From Echinostoma caproni (Eukaryota; Platyhelminthes; Trematoda; Plagiorchiida; Echinostomatidae), in contig UZAN01043826.1 of the NCBI GenBank assembly GCA_900618425.1, positions 17,627 to 39,301 of the forward strand: a stretch of DNA of 21,675 nt. The letters are read 5' to 3'. How positions within the stretch are numbered: position 1 is the first letter of the stretch; the number at the start of each line of letters is the position of its first letter. Positions 10,964 to 19,379 of this stretch are shown in pieces. Made by a program: the position numbers and the translations under genes. A model generated the notes under the pieces. It saw only the letters and a program-made list of their open reading frames with translations, searched no databases and was not told the origin of the DNA.

Positions 10964-11199
10964 CAATCAACGGAGTATGATGCCAGCGAGAAGTTTAGAA
11001 GCAATGTTGATTAAACTAATTCCTCCGTGGTTTTCACAAGAGGACCTGTCACCTTTTTTGTATACCGGTATGATGACCGATTCACACCATTCAGTTGGAA
11101 CCTGTTCCTTTTGCCACATTGAGCACATGAGTTTCGTTAACTCCATCCTTGAAAAACGGATGGGGACAATCTGTCTGGGCCGGAGACCTTATACTTGAA
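10964..11199 (-). mobile_element. RTE retrotransposon fragment, reverse-transcriptase fingers domain
   Basis: The minus strand encodes, in order, FKYKVSGPDRLSPSVFQ, then after a frameshift LTKLMCSMWQKEQVPTEW, CESVIIPVYKKGDRSSC and ENHGGISLINIASKLLAG, followed by IILR at the edge of the gap. This is the fingers region (RT blocks 1 and 2, with the basic KKGDRSSC and the GISLINIASK signature) of an RTE element. It corresponds to the fragment at 8580-8805, with shared DNA such as the block at 11079-11095 that matches 8599-8615. One frameshift near 11145 and one amino-acid change in the HRGISL motif (Arg to Gly) show decay. The remainder presumably continues into the gap. Confidence 0.82.
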
Positions 11200-12345
11200 G
11201 TGAAGTACTATTCACATTCATTCTTAGCACGCGCTAGCGCGCAAATAGAAACGATTATGGGACTTTCACGGCATCTCTGAGTGGACTATAGGACTTGTCT
11301 ACTACAGAAGTGACAAACAGATTGTCTGGCTGATGATCATCGAAGGAGGAACGTTCAATTGTAGATTAGATGTTTTATTCTGTGTATGCTCTTTTAATTA
11401 AAGAAAACTATCATCAATTTGGCACTATACTTGTGGAATCACATCAGTGGTTTCCACACCCATAGAAACATCTCTAGGGATAAATCAGTTAAGCAGTGTC
11501 CTGCATAATGAGTTGTATCACCAGTTATCCAAGTCTGATCAATTTGGTTGTTCCGGTTTTAGAGATATACTAGTAGAAAAACAGCGTGGGACTGGAGGCT
11601 TTATGGATTTCTGCTTGCATTGTGAATGGGGGTGCCCAGTCTCCCATGTTCGGAGTGAGAAGGTACTTCCTGCGCAACCCCAAGCCTTCTACCCGGAGTG
11701 TAAACACTTCCGACATTCTGTTTTACATTGGTTACTTCAATGATACTCATCACAAGCTCAATACGGAGTCATGGTTACTCACTCAAAAACGAACGAGCTA
11801 ACCCTTGTGCAGTCTCGAAAGGCTCGAACGCGTGTTTAGAACATTAAACTAACATCGTTCTGGAGTGGAGTGTCAATCGCCTCTGTTTGGGAGATGCTTT
11901 CAACACTTCCAGTCAACTGATGTTGTTCATTTTTGCGTGATGCTTTTAACGATAATCTGATGTGATTGTATGAACAACTGATAGTGACTAACGATCGAGC
12001 AACAAGGTTCGCTAACGTGTTTTACTCAGTGATTTCGTGGTAAATCTAAAAAATCGCTCTAAATCGACTCCGATAACTCAGCCGACAGAGATCGACCGCA
12101 ACTTCGTGATCATTGTGAATGCTGGACAAGGCTAAAAAAAGCGTTTCGGTGATCAGATAATGAACTGGAGTACAACCGTTAGAAAGTCACCTCATCATTA
12201 GTTTCTAATGGTGGTACCCGATCGTCAGATAGGAGTTAAAACGATGAGGACTGCCGCTAGCTAGATACGCTAACACAGGAATAAGAACAGAAATCAGTAG
12301 CCGAATGGTATACAGTTTGTCTACTAATATTTCAAGCTCCATGAA
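11200..12345. other. Non-coding stretch with one unrecognised overlapping ORF pair
   Basis: Two plus-strand frames overlap at 11447-11743 and 11586-11801. The first has a cysteine cluster (CLHCEWGCPVSH) and the second reads SPMFGVRRYFLRNPKPSTRS. I recognise neither. They could be part of an unknown repeat or exon, or chance frames in a locally GC-richer patch. The rest of the stretch shows nothing. Confidence 0.35.
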
Positions 12346-12349
12346 AAAG

Positions 12350-12620
12350 AACAAGATAGAGATAAACTGCCAGTGTTTACACATTGTCGTCTACGCCGCA
12401 TTGCACGAGTCTGGTTGGGAAGTTTAGATGCAGAGTTGTCGATAACTACAGTCTCCAACTGGAGCGATGAGTCGACCTTCATAGACTACGTTGACCGGAG
12501 GCGTATGTGAGCAAACAGATTGCCGAGGTAGACTGAGAGTGGAAAAATCGACGGTGGTCAAACCAAGACCTGGTATGAGTGTGACAACCCTGACCAGGTG
12601 ATTCATTCACATAGAACACG
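12350..12620 (+). mobile_element. RTE retrotransposon fragment, 5' portion of a copy split by an insertion
   Basis: The plus strand reads EQDRDKLPVF, HCRLRRIARVWLG and, further on, the degenerate equivalents of DLHRLRW and GGQTKTWYE (12560-12575). Its DNA from 12562 to about 12599 matches the minus-strand copy near 15700-15740. The expected continuation is displaced and resumes at 13226, so this is the left half of one interrupted copy. Internal stops and deletions are present (for example TGA after RRRM near 12507). Confidence 0.75.
12612..12620. repeat. Left copy of putative 9-bp target-site duplication
   Basis: TAGAACACG here is identical to 13217-13225. The two copies bracket the insertion that splits the RTE fragment. 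Confidence 0.65.
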
Positions 12621-13216
12621 TTAGGCCATCCACATCCGAAAGCCTCGGTGGTGGGTGTCTCGGATGCGGCTTGTTACCCCTGACTTCCACCTCGCGAAAT
12701 TCTCCTACACGACGAAGCATCTCAATTAGCTTCTGTCAAGGAGGCCTACTAACTGCCCTTTCGGGGCGGAAGTGTCTCCCCACCAAAGAGAGAAAACAAA
12801 AAGCCAACATTCGGGGGCTATAACCGGGTTGGTGAACCACTGGCAGTTCACCTAGGAGAGTTGGCTAAAAAGCCTGATCCCAAACCAACCAAGAACAGGC
12901 ATACAAACCACACTCATCCACGCATTGGTGGTTGGGGCAGTTCGATTGGGTATCGAGGCGTACTGGGCACCTCGGACGTTTGATCCTATTCAACGGGCGT
13001 AGGATCCGATGAACAGGGCCTCAGCATCCAATGGATTGCAGTTTTCACACACCGCCCCGTTACATTGCGAGTCGGGCTTTAGTTAGTCCCAGGTTCTAGT
13101 TCTGAATTCCCGAAGAAAATTCACTAGCTTTGGCCTAGGCAACCTAGCGGTATTCCGCCCAAGAGCAAATATGCACCTTTATTCTTCTAATGAAGATTAC
13201 AGTATCAGGATTTGTT
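12621..13216. mobile_element. Unidentified ~600-bp insertion nested in an RTE copy
   Basis: The segment interrupts an RTE 3' region exactly where the copy at 15421-15835 is continuous, and it is bracketed by a 9-bp direct repeat. It is visibly richer in G and C than its surroundings. It has no long ORF: one plus-strand frame is open for about 80 codons near 12730-12980, with motifs such as KKPTFGGYNRVGEPLAV and GGWGSSIGYRGVLGTSD. There is no poly-A, no convincing terminal inverted repeat (the two ends share only a few positions, including ATCC), and no A/B box that I can find. It may be the 5' UTR part of another non-LTR element, a SINE, or a non-autonomous DNA transposon; I cannot decide from this sequence. 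Confidence 0.6.
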
Positions 13217-13225
13217 TAGAACACG
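13217..13225. repeat. Right copy of putative 9-bp target-site duplication
   Basis: Identical to 12612-12620; the sequence after it resumes the interrupted RTE copy. Confidence 0.65.
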
Positions 13226-13440
13226 GCCTGAACTCAAACGTGTGTGGATGGAGACATCGGAATTATTGTAGTCATTGGTTAGAAACGCTGAGTGAAATAG
13301 CTGAGTGTCGCACACAATAACGATTGTGCATCTTCTCAATTTCTTTGCAACCCTTGTCGTTATGATCTTCCTATTTCAACCTGAACATTCCAATCTTCCC
13401 CTCGTCTTTGCCTAAATGGGCATTCATGAAACAGCACTGA
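13226..13440 (+). mobile_element. RTE retrotransposon fragment, 3' end of the split copy
   Basis: The plus strand reads WLETLSEIAECRTQ, an internal TAA, then LCIFSISLQP. These correspond to the C-terminus WLATLSDMAG...FSISLQP of the copy at 8824-9790. The DNA around 13331-13357 (CATCTTCTCAATTTCTTTGC) is identical to the reverse complement of the stretch beginning at 8950. The 3' UTR match continues to about 13440 (AAATGGGCA near 13416), but the terminal heptamer tail seen in other copies is not found. It follows the nested insertion and completes the copy that starts at 12350. Confidence 0.78.
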
Positions 13441-13996
13441 AAATCAGTGAGAAATTACATCGTTATAGCCTGTAAAAACTGAAATGAACTGAACAATGTT
13501 TCACATGAGACGGACCAAGGATTGGAGCCTCCAGATAGACCGCGAAACAGGCTATTAATTGGGGAACTCAAGGTTAGGGTCTCCGTGTGTATGCTTTATT
13601 CGATGACTTTAGAAAACGATAAAATCTGAAGAATGATCAGCAAAAATCGAAGCTCGGAAAACTGTTAACAGGCTCAAAAAAGAACAATGAACAATCGACT
13701 GATCAATCATCCAAACAAGTGAATTTCGGTTTCAATCCTAGAATTCCGGAAACATCTCTAATCATTCAAGCAGAAAATGAGCAAAACGAATGCGGCTTAA
13801 ATTCGGAATGTAAATGTATAAGAATCATGTCAGATCTGACTGCCCTTTGTCTTTTATGCGATTGAATGTGACATCGTACTTGCATTTCTTTTGGTGATTA
13901 ACCGGACACGATCGGATAAAATAGTCTATCAAGATGCTTTAAAGGTCAATTGTAGCAGCGAATTTTGCCCGTGACCAATGCGTTTTGGGCGCACAG

Positions 13997-14013
13997 GAGA
14001 GAGAGAGAGAGAG
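13997..14013. repeat. GA dinucleotide repeat
   Basis: Direct run of about eight GA units. Confidence 0.9.
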
Positions 14014-14973
14014 GGAGCGGGTGATCTGACTGAACGTAATTAGTCCAATGGGGTATGCGATTTTCTACTTGGTTTCGCCAGCAACAGCTTACTGCTACAA
14101 TACTGTCATGCGATCCAATTGCGTCACCAAACCGGTTGAACCACGATCGCCCGTTGAGAAGCTGGTTCTATATATGAGAACAATCGACAACAATCTGTGC
14201 AGAATCGGAGTAGTCAACCGGTATTATTTTTCCGCCCGTCAGATAGGAGCGAAAGACATTTTTGACAGGCTCATGTGGGGGGAGGGAGAGGAGCTTGTTT
14301 TGTCAATCAGCCCATAAATATCATATACCAGAACAACTACACTTAAGTGAGAGATTTCGGCAAGCCTGTCGTAAATCAGAGTCAATGAGTAGAAATCGAA
14401 GAAAAACAGTTTAAAAATAACAAAGTGAAGAACAGAAATGTTTCTTTTTCATGTCTCACTGTACACAACGATGCACGAACCATCACACCATGTCACATTG
14501 CACACTTTTTGTGATCGATATACTTCTATCAACCCAGTTATCAGGTCATCTAAGAATTCGCCGAACACAAAGCGACTAAATGCTATACTCATACACCCCT
14601 ACAAAAAGACCTCAAACCAGATGAAGATTACAATGATAATTGTTTCTTTCATTTATTTTTCACTACATAGCGAACGGCAAGAACCGTAGCCACTTTTGCT
14701 ACGACACTGAATACTCAGTACCGACGAGTACCACACTCCCGAACACTATGAACCAAATTTCATGACAGTTAACTAGGTTATCACTTCTGGACATCAGAGC
14801 TAGTTGATTACCAAATAACAACTGAGCAACAATCATTCTATCATTATCGGTTTTTCTATTCAACGAAACTTCATTCGAACAGACGCGCAAAACAATTTCA
14901 TAAACCGAACTTTTTCTGTTAGCATGATTTCTATTTCATTCTCTCCACAACATCGGACAATTACATTACGAAC

Positions 14974-14989
14974 AGAGAGAGAGAGAGAG
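14974..14989. repeat. AG dinucleotide repeat
   Basis: Direct run of eight AG units. Confidence 0.9.
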
Positions 14990-15125
14990 GATGTATCATG
15001 ATGATCAGGCACAGCGGACATCTTTGTGTCCCGTCCGAACGTGAGTCGCAAACGGACAACACGCCACTAAGGATGCGCTATTTCATGTAATGAAATGAAG
15101 AGACAGAGAAAACAAGCATAGAGGA

Positions 15126-15142
15126 ACACACACACACACACA
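15126..15142. repeat. AC dinucleotide repeat
   Basis: Direct run of about eight AC units. Confidence 0.9.
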
Positions 15143-15420
15143 TAGAAGCATGTGTGCGTACAGATATATGTCATCCACAATCACGAATATCACGTGCAAT
15201 CGGACTGCGCTTGTCTCGTGATTTGTCTACGCGCCTCACTCCGTGTATTCAATTGACACGGGCATTAATTTCAACCAAGCAAGAAGAAAGAAACCGGGGT
15301 GCACTGACTGACTGATTAACGGGACAGAAAGCAAACAGTTGAAGGCGCATACACCAGGGGTCATTTATCAAGTTATTCGGGTATCCAGGATACGATTATT
15401 CAGTTTCGGTTTTGGTTTTT

Positions 15421-15835
15421 GCAATCATTAATCATAAACTTTCGTGTGCCGGTTTTGGTTTTCGCCTCATGAAATCTCATTGGAATGTAGGAAAAAAGAC
15501 TGGAATTTTCAAATCGGTGTCAGGGTGAAAACAGAGAATTCACGAAGACCGGGGCTGCAAAGAAATCGAGAAAATGCACGAGCGTCACTATGTACGACAC
15601 TCGGACATATAACTAAATGAACCTAATCATTGATTACGCTGATACCGATGTCCCCATCCAGGAAGCTTAACTCGATCTAGGTGTGCAAGATTCCTGGTCA
15701 GGGTTGTCACATCCTCATGCCGAGTCTTGGTTTGTCACCTCGTCAAACAACGCATACCATAGCTATCTGTATGGCAACATGCGTAACACAGGCCTCTGGA
15801 GATCGAAATAAGATTATTCGCCACTTGGACAGAGA
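15421..15835 (-). mobile_element. RTE retrotransposon fragment, 3' end
   Basis: Read on the minus strand, the segment gives degenerate equivalents of SGRPLEEVIDL (near 15820), VLRM with a lost RWLGH block, GGQTKTW (near 15730) and LPGWGH (near 15655). It then has the conserved FSISLQP C-terminus (near 15560) and a 3' UTR ending in a tandem heptamer at 15421-15435 (ATGATTA-ATGATTG). It is the best intact comparison for the copy split at 12350-13440. Several stops and a 20-base deletion mark it as a relic. Confidence 0.78.
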
Positions 15836-16985
15836 CTGATATCGAACGAGGAGCTCTCACAGAAGCATTAAATCAAAAATGAATTCTTACATTCTCTTTC
15901 CACAAACAGAGAAGCTAATTTTATCCGAAAGAAACCGTGCAAGGGAAAGGTCTACCGAGTAATGACGATCTAACGCGCTTTGGACCACACTAAAAATTAG
16001 CAAACTTAAACTGATGTTCGTGGAGCTCATTAGGCGATCATTTTACAGGATAATCTCGGATAAACTCGGAAGGAAGCTGATTCATGGCGGGGCGACTAAT
16101 GTGTACAAAAAAGTTCTGGTCGAATATTTAAAAAAACACTTCGAAATTAATCGATGAGAATTTCTAAGATTTCACCGCTTAGTCTCGAAGTGTGCTGAAT
16201 AGCGTGGTAAATAAAACCTAGATAGGGGTATAAAAGAATAACGGAAAACTTCACTCGGACAAATAAAGACGTAAGCTGGTGCAGGAATAGGCTCGGATGT
16301 CGGCGGAGTGGTACAGTAGAATTGGATTCTGTATTCAAAACCGGATTATTCATTACACTTTCTTACATGAGGACCAGGTTATCGGCTAGGGCTCATATGC
16401 GCGCAAAATTAGTTGTCCACTTTCAATTTATCGGAATGGGTTGAGATACATCGTGCACGCATAGGGTGAAACAAACGAATCAACTCTTAATAAGCCTAAA
16501 AAAGCACTTGGTAGGTTGCTGATTCAATCCCCATTAAGTGATCAAAGGCTTCAGACTGCAGATGATGCTTGACTCGACGGAAAACATTCGGGAACGGCTC
16601 CCCAGTAGTTGCGGTTACATTCTCTATGGTCCTTACACAATCAACGTGTCATATACTTGAAATGGAAATCTAAAATAACCTAATGATAAGCAGTTCAACT
16701 GATTAATTGTTATCAAATAATATTTCAATGCGCACGTATGCATTCACCAACAACGGAAGCATGAATGAAAATCCACCGGAGACCTAGGTACCGTAGTGCA
16801 TTCATTTCATGAGACAAAATACTGAAGAACGCACTAAATGGTCTCAAAAATGTTAGTATTGAATGGGCAGCTGGAGAAGAGTAGTGCGCGTCCTTTAATG
16901 GGCCGCTCAACACTCTCATACTTGCCCGTCAAGTTGGAATTTATCGTGTTTGTTTCATCCATATCTCGGTGCTGATCATGTCTAC
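15836..16985. other. Non-coding stretch, no gene recognised
   Basis: Short overlapping frames only (for example 16147-16353 and 16725-16919 on the minus strand), none with recognisable motifs. No repeat structure was noticed. Confidence 0.5.
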
Positions 16986-16989
16986 GATT

Positions 16990-17690
16990 TATAAATATTC
17001 TCGTCTGGACATGCTACGACTAAAAACTGTGGCTTCTGTGTTACCCGGTAATAACTGGCTTGATGAGAGTCATAAATGTCCTTAGATCAAAAAACGCCGG
17101 TGAGCCGAATGGCAGACTGCTCTTACTTGCACCCCTCCCGCCAAGATGACCGTGTCTCCATTGGTCAGCACTAATGTTCGCTTGTTATTCGCGGAGATCT
17201 TGGATTTAATCTCAATTCTGAACATACGCATTAATTCCAACACATGTGTTGCATGCGCACGAGGAACCTGGTTGAATCAAAACAGGGAGGACGTGCTCGT
17301 GAGAATAGAAGGGTTTGATTGCTACCGACAGGATAGACAGTGAAGGAGGAAAAACATCGGAGGCGGTGTAGGAACCTACATCAATGTTTCTTGGTGCGGA
17401 AAGTCACGGAGTGATAGTTAGCTATTCTGATAAATGCATTGACTGTTTGTTGTCACCCCAAATTTCCCCGTCACAAAGGTACAATCTTCACTAATGTGTA
17501 TACATCTCACTCGTGTTCTCAGACGGAAACTTCTGCTTTGTTTGATTCCTATATCCCGTTTCTAGTTTCACCATTAGATGAAAATCTTCACTTACTTGCT
17601 GGTGATTTCAATGATGCTTCCGTTTGATCTGTCTGACCTTTCTCATTCTCCCATCAGAGATAGGAAAGAGTGATCACAAACCATCCCAAC
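16990..17690 (+). mobile_element. CR1/Jockey-type LINE fragment, apurinic-like endonuclease domain (degenerate)
   Basis: One plus-strand frame from 16996 reads YSRLDMLRLKTVASVLPG and KKRR (two stops nearby). It continues after 17146 as TNVRLLFAEILDLISILN, RGTWLNQNREDVLVRIEGFD and CYRQDRQ, then after a TGA GGGVGTYI. A second frame (17439-17627) gives VCCHPKFPRHK, FDSYIPFLVSPLDENLHL and LLAGDFNDA. A third reaches a Ser-Asp-His triplet at 17669-17677 (EIGKSDHKP). The order of TWLN, YRxDR, GGGV, GDFN and SDH is that of the LINE endonuclease of CR1/L2/Jockey elements, which nicks the target DNA. The catalytic Glu of the usual TETWL motif is Gly here, two frames are broken, and the stretch normally lying between GDFN and SDH is mostly deleted. 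The copy is inactive. No reverse transcriptase follows. Confidence 0.82.
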
Positions 17691-17882
17691 TAATTTGTAC
17701 ATGAAACGAAAATCACCGATATTTTTTTACGTTGCGTGGTATACGCAACTGTATCTTTCATTCCACGTGACGAACAGTGTACACATTTTGCTGAAATTTA
17801 AGCGTATAAGTTTACACAAATTATACAAATACAATTTTAGAGTGACGACATCATGTGTCTGTACAAATGCATGGTGGATGTG

Positions 17883-18596
17883 CAAAACGTTCTTGACAGA
17901 TGCTCAAGTTCTGTAACTACATTTGGTATGTGCTTTGCATCTTCACAGTGCTAAGGGATACCACATGATTGGGTACCCCCTACCCCGGTACTGATGCTTG
18001 ATAGCCAAGAATTAGTTACAGTGAAATGTTTCTTCTACTTAGGTAGCTGCGTGAGAAATGGCGGTATGGAAGTCAAGGAAGTAACCGCTCGCATTTCCAA
18101 TGCATGAGCAGCGTACGTAAAACTGAAACACCTCTGGTGGGGATGCATATTCTTGAGACTGAAAGGTCACAGTGTGCGGTCAGTTCTGCTTTAGAGCTGC
18201 GAGACCATGAATTCGCGTGTGGAAGATATTCAACCCCTAGAAGTCTTCGATTATTAATGTTTACGTAGAGCGATTAGGTGGAGTAGATGTCTCGCGCCTT
18301 CTGGGTTGTGTTCAGAAAAACTCTAAATGATTGGTTGGAGACGTTGAAGGATATGGTAGCAAACTGACAGCAGTGGCGTTCCTGTTGTCGCTTCACATCG
18401 GACCAGAATGTTTGAAACAGTGAGTATGCACAGTTGGACAGTGTTGACTATATAGGTTCACTTTCTTTTCCTACCTCCAATTGAGCCTAATCCCTTGGCA
18501 TCTTGTACCTTAACACTTAATTTGTGTACATTGTGAGCTTGGCAGCAATCAGCGAATTTCGCTTTACTGTATCTCACTGTACGATGATGATGGTGG
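17883..18596 (+). mobile_element. RTE-type retrotransposon fragment of a second subfamily, thumb to 3' end
   Basis: A single plus-strand frame without frameshift carries QNVLDRCSSSVTTFGMCF, FFYLGSCVRNGGMEVKEVTA, AAYVKLKHLWW, RLKGHSVRSVLL (then a stop where Tyr is expected), SCETM and VEDIQPLEVFDY, then after a stop CLRRAIRW. After a large internal deletion, another frame gives DWLETLKDMVAN and QQWRSCCRF near 18345-18400. The motifs are the same set as in the other RTE copies. The wording differs throughout (GSCVRNGG against GSYISPGG, AAYVKLKHL against LAFANFRHL), so this is a separate, older-looking lineage. The probable 3' UTR runs to about 18596 and ends in a short TGA/TGG tandem tract, a usual kind of RTE tail. 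At least five in-frame stops show that it is dead. Confidence 0.82.
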
Positions 18597-18944
18597 TCAA
18601 GACTGAATAGTTGCCTGATCCCACTCCTGCCCTTCAATTACAGAAGTCTATTCAATCGGGGAATAGAACAATAAATCGATGATTCACAAACACAGACCAC
18701 CACCAAACCGTAAATAATAATTTCAGCTTTCTTTCTCTATGGTAAAAATTCACGCTATCCCGAAAATATTCGTTCATTTGGCTGGATCTGTATTACAAGG
18801 GTGGCGTGAAACTTGTGCTCGATTTTAGATACACAGTGTATGTACCTGTTTCTATTCTCCGTTTCAGGTGAGGGCCCTGCTCGCACATTCACATGTTTGT
18901 TAACAAAGGAACACAAAAACACAGAACAAACAGTCTGACATTAA
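18597..18944. other. Non-coding stretch with a possible splice signal
   Basis: No gene was recognised. A pyrimidine-rich tract followed by TTTCAG and then GTGAGG at about 18850-18873 could serve as a 3' splice acceptor or, as CAG|GTGAGG, as a 5' donor. Neither side gives a convincing exon. Confidence 0.35.
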
Positions 18945-19379
18945 ACAGACCCAGTTCCGCGGGAGAATAGGAAGTGTAAAACATGCGTCAAATGGACTTG
19001 CAAAAAATGCACGAAACTAACCGCATTTAGATCGTTTACAGAGATCCGGTCCGGAAGGACGACAATCTGCTGCACTGAAACCAGCTCCCAGTTTTCGATC
19101 GGCAGCGGAGAACCGAGAGCCATGGCCGACAGATCGACTAGCTGGAACAACTTCCTTATCACTGTTGCCACTGCCATGACTACAGCAATGGCAGCAACAA
19201 CAACAACAACAGCAGCAGCAGCAGCAACACACGTGACAACAGTGCCCACACGATGTCGCGGCTGGACCTCGTGCAGACGAGGTGGTGTTCTGCGACAGAC
19301 CACTGACGCTGGACCACGCACTGCTACCCAAGGCGCTGCAACTGCCATAGTCACTCGTCTCAAATGCGGAACATGTTAA
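18945..19379 (+). CDS. Candidate exon or ORF with a CxxCx4CxxC motif and a Thr/Ala repeat (uncertain)
   Basis: The frame is open for 144 codons from after a TAA (18942-18944) to a TAA at 19377-19379. No credible start ATG lies at its beginning, so if real it is an exon whose upstream part is elsewhere. Near residues 11-22 it reads CKTCVKWTCKKC, a C-x2-C-x4-C-x2-C pattern like the middle of FYVE-type and Rab-effector zinc fingers. This is a pattern match only. Around residues 80-95 the CAA/CAG repeat yields Thr then Ala runs, and the C-terminal part is rich in Thr, Arg and Ala. The minus strand is also open across the same DNA in two frames, which weakens the case: a GC-rich patch with few stops can give this by chance. 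There is no clear polypyrimidine tract before the AG at 18947-18948. Confidence 0.25.
   Translation, partial: TDPVPRENRKCKTCVKWTCKKCTKLTAFRSFTEIRSGRTTICCTETSSQFSIGSGEPRAMADRSTSWNNFLITVATAMTTAMAATTTTTAAAAATHVTTVPTRCRGWTSCRRGGVLRQTTDAGPRTATQGAATAIVTRLKCGTC
19192..19227. repeat. CAA/CAG trinucleotide repeat
   Basis: One CAG, five CAA, five CAG and a final CAA unit are read directly. In the open plus-strand frame they give Thr and Ala; in the other plus frames they give Gln or Asn/Ser runs, but those frames hit stops close by. Confidence 0.95.

Larger units (their letters stand above)
13441..15420. other. Non-coding stretch with GA and CA microsatellites
   Basis: No gene was recognised. Simple repeats are a GA run at 13997-14013, an AG run at 14974-14989 and an AC run at 15126-15142. 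A plus-strand ATG frame at 14048-14317 (89 codons) has no domain that I can name. Confidence 0.5.

Noticed and set aside
9909..11198. Long frames of 295-386 codons spanning the gap
   Set aside because: They consist almost wholly of N. Only the short ends outside 10084-10963 carry information, and these were annotated separately.
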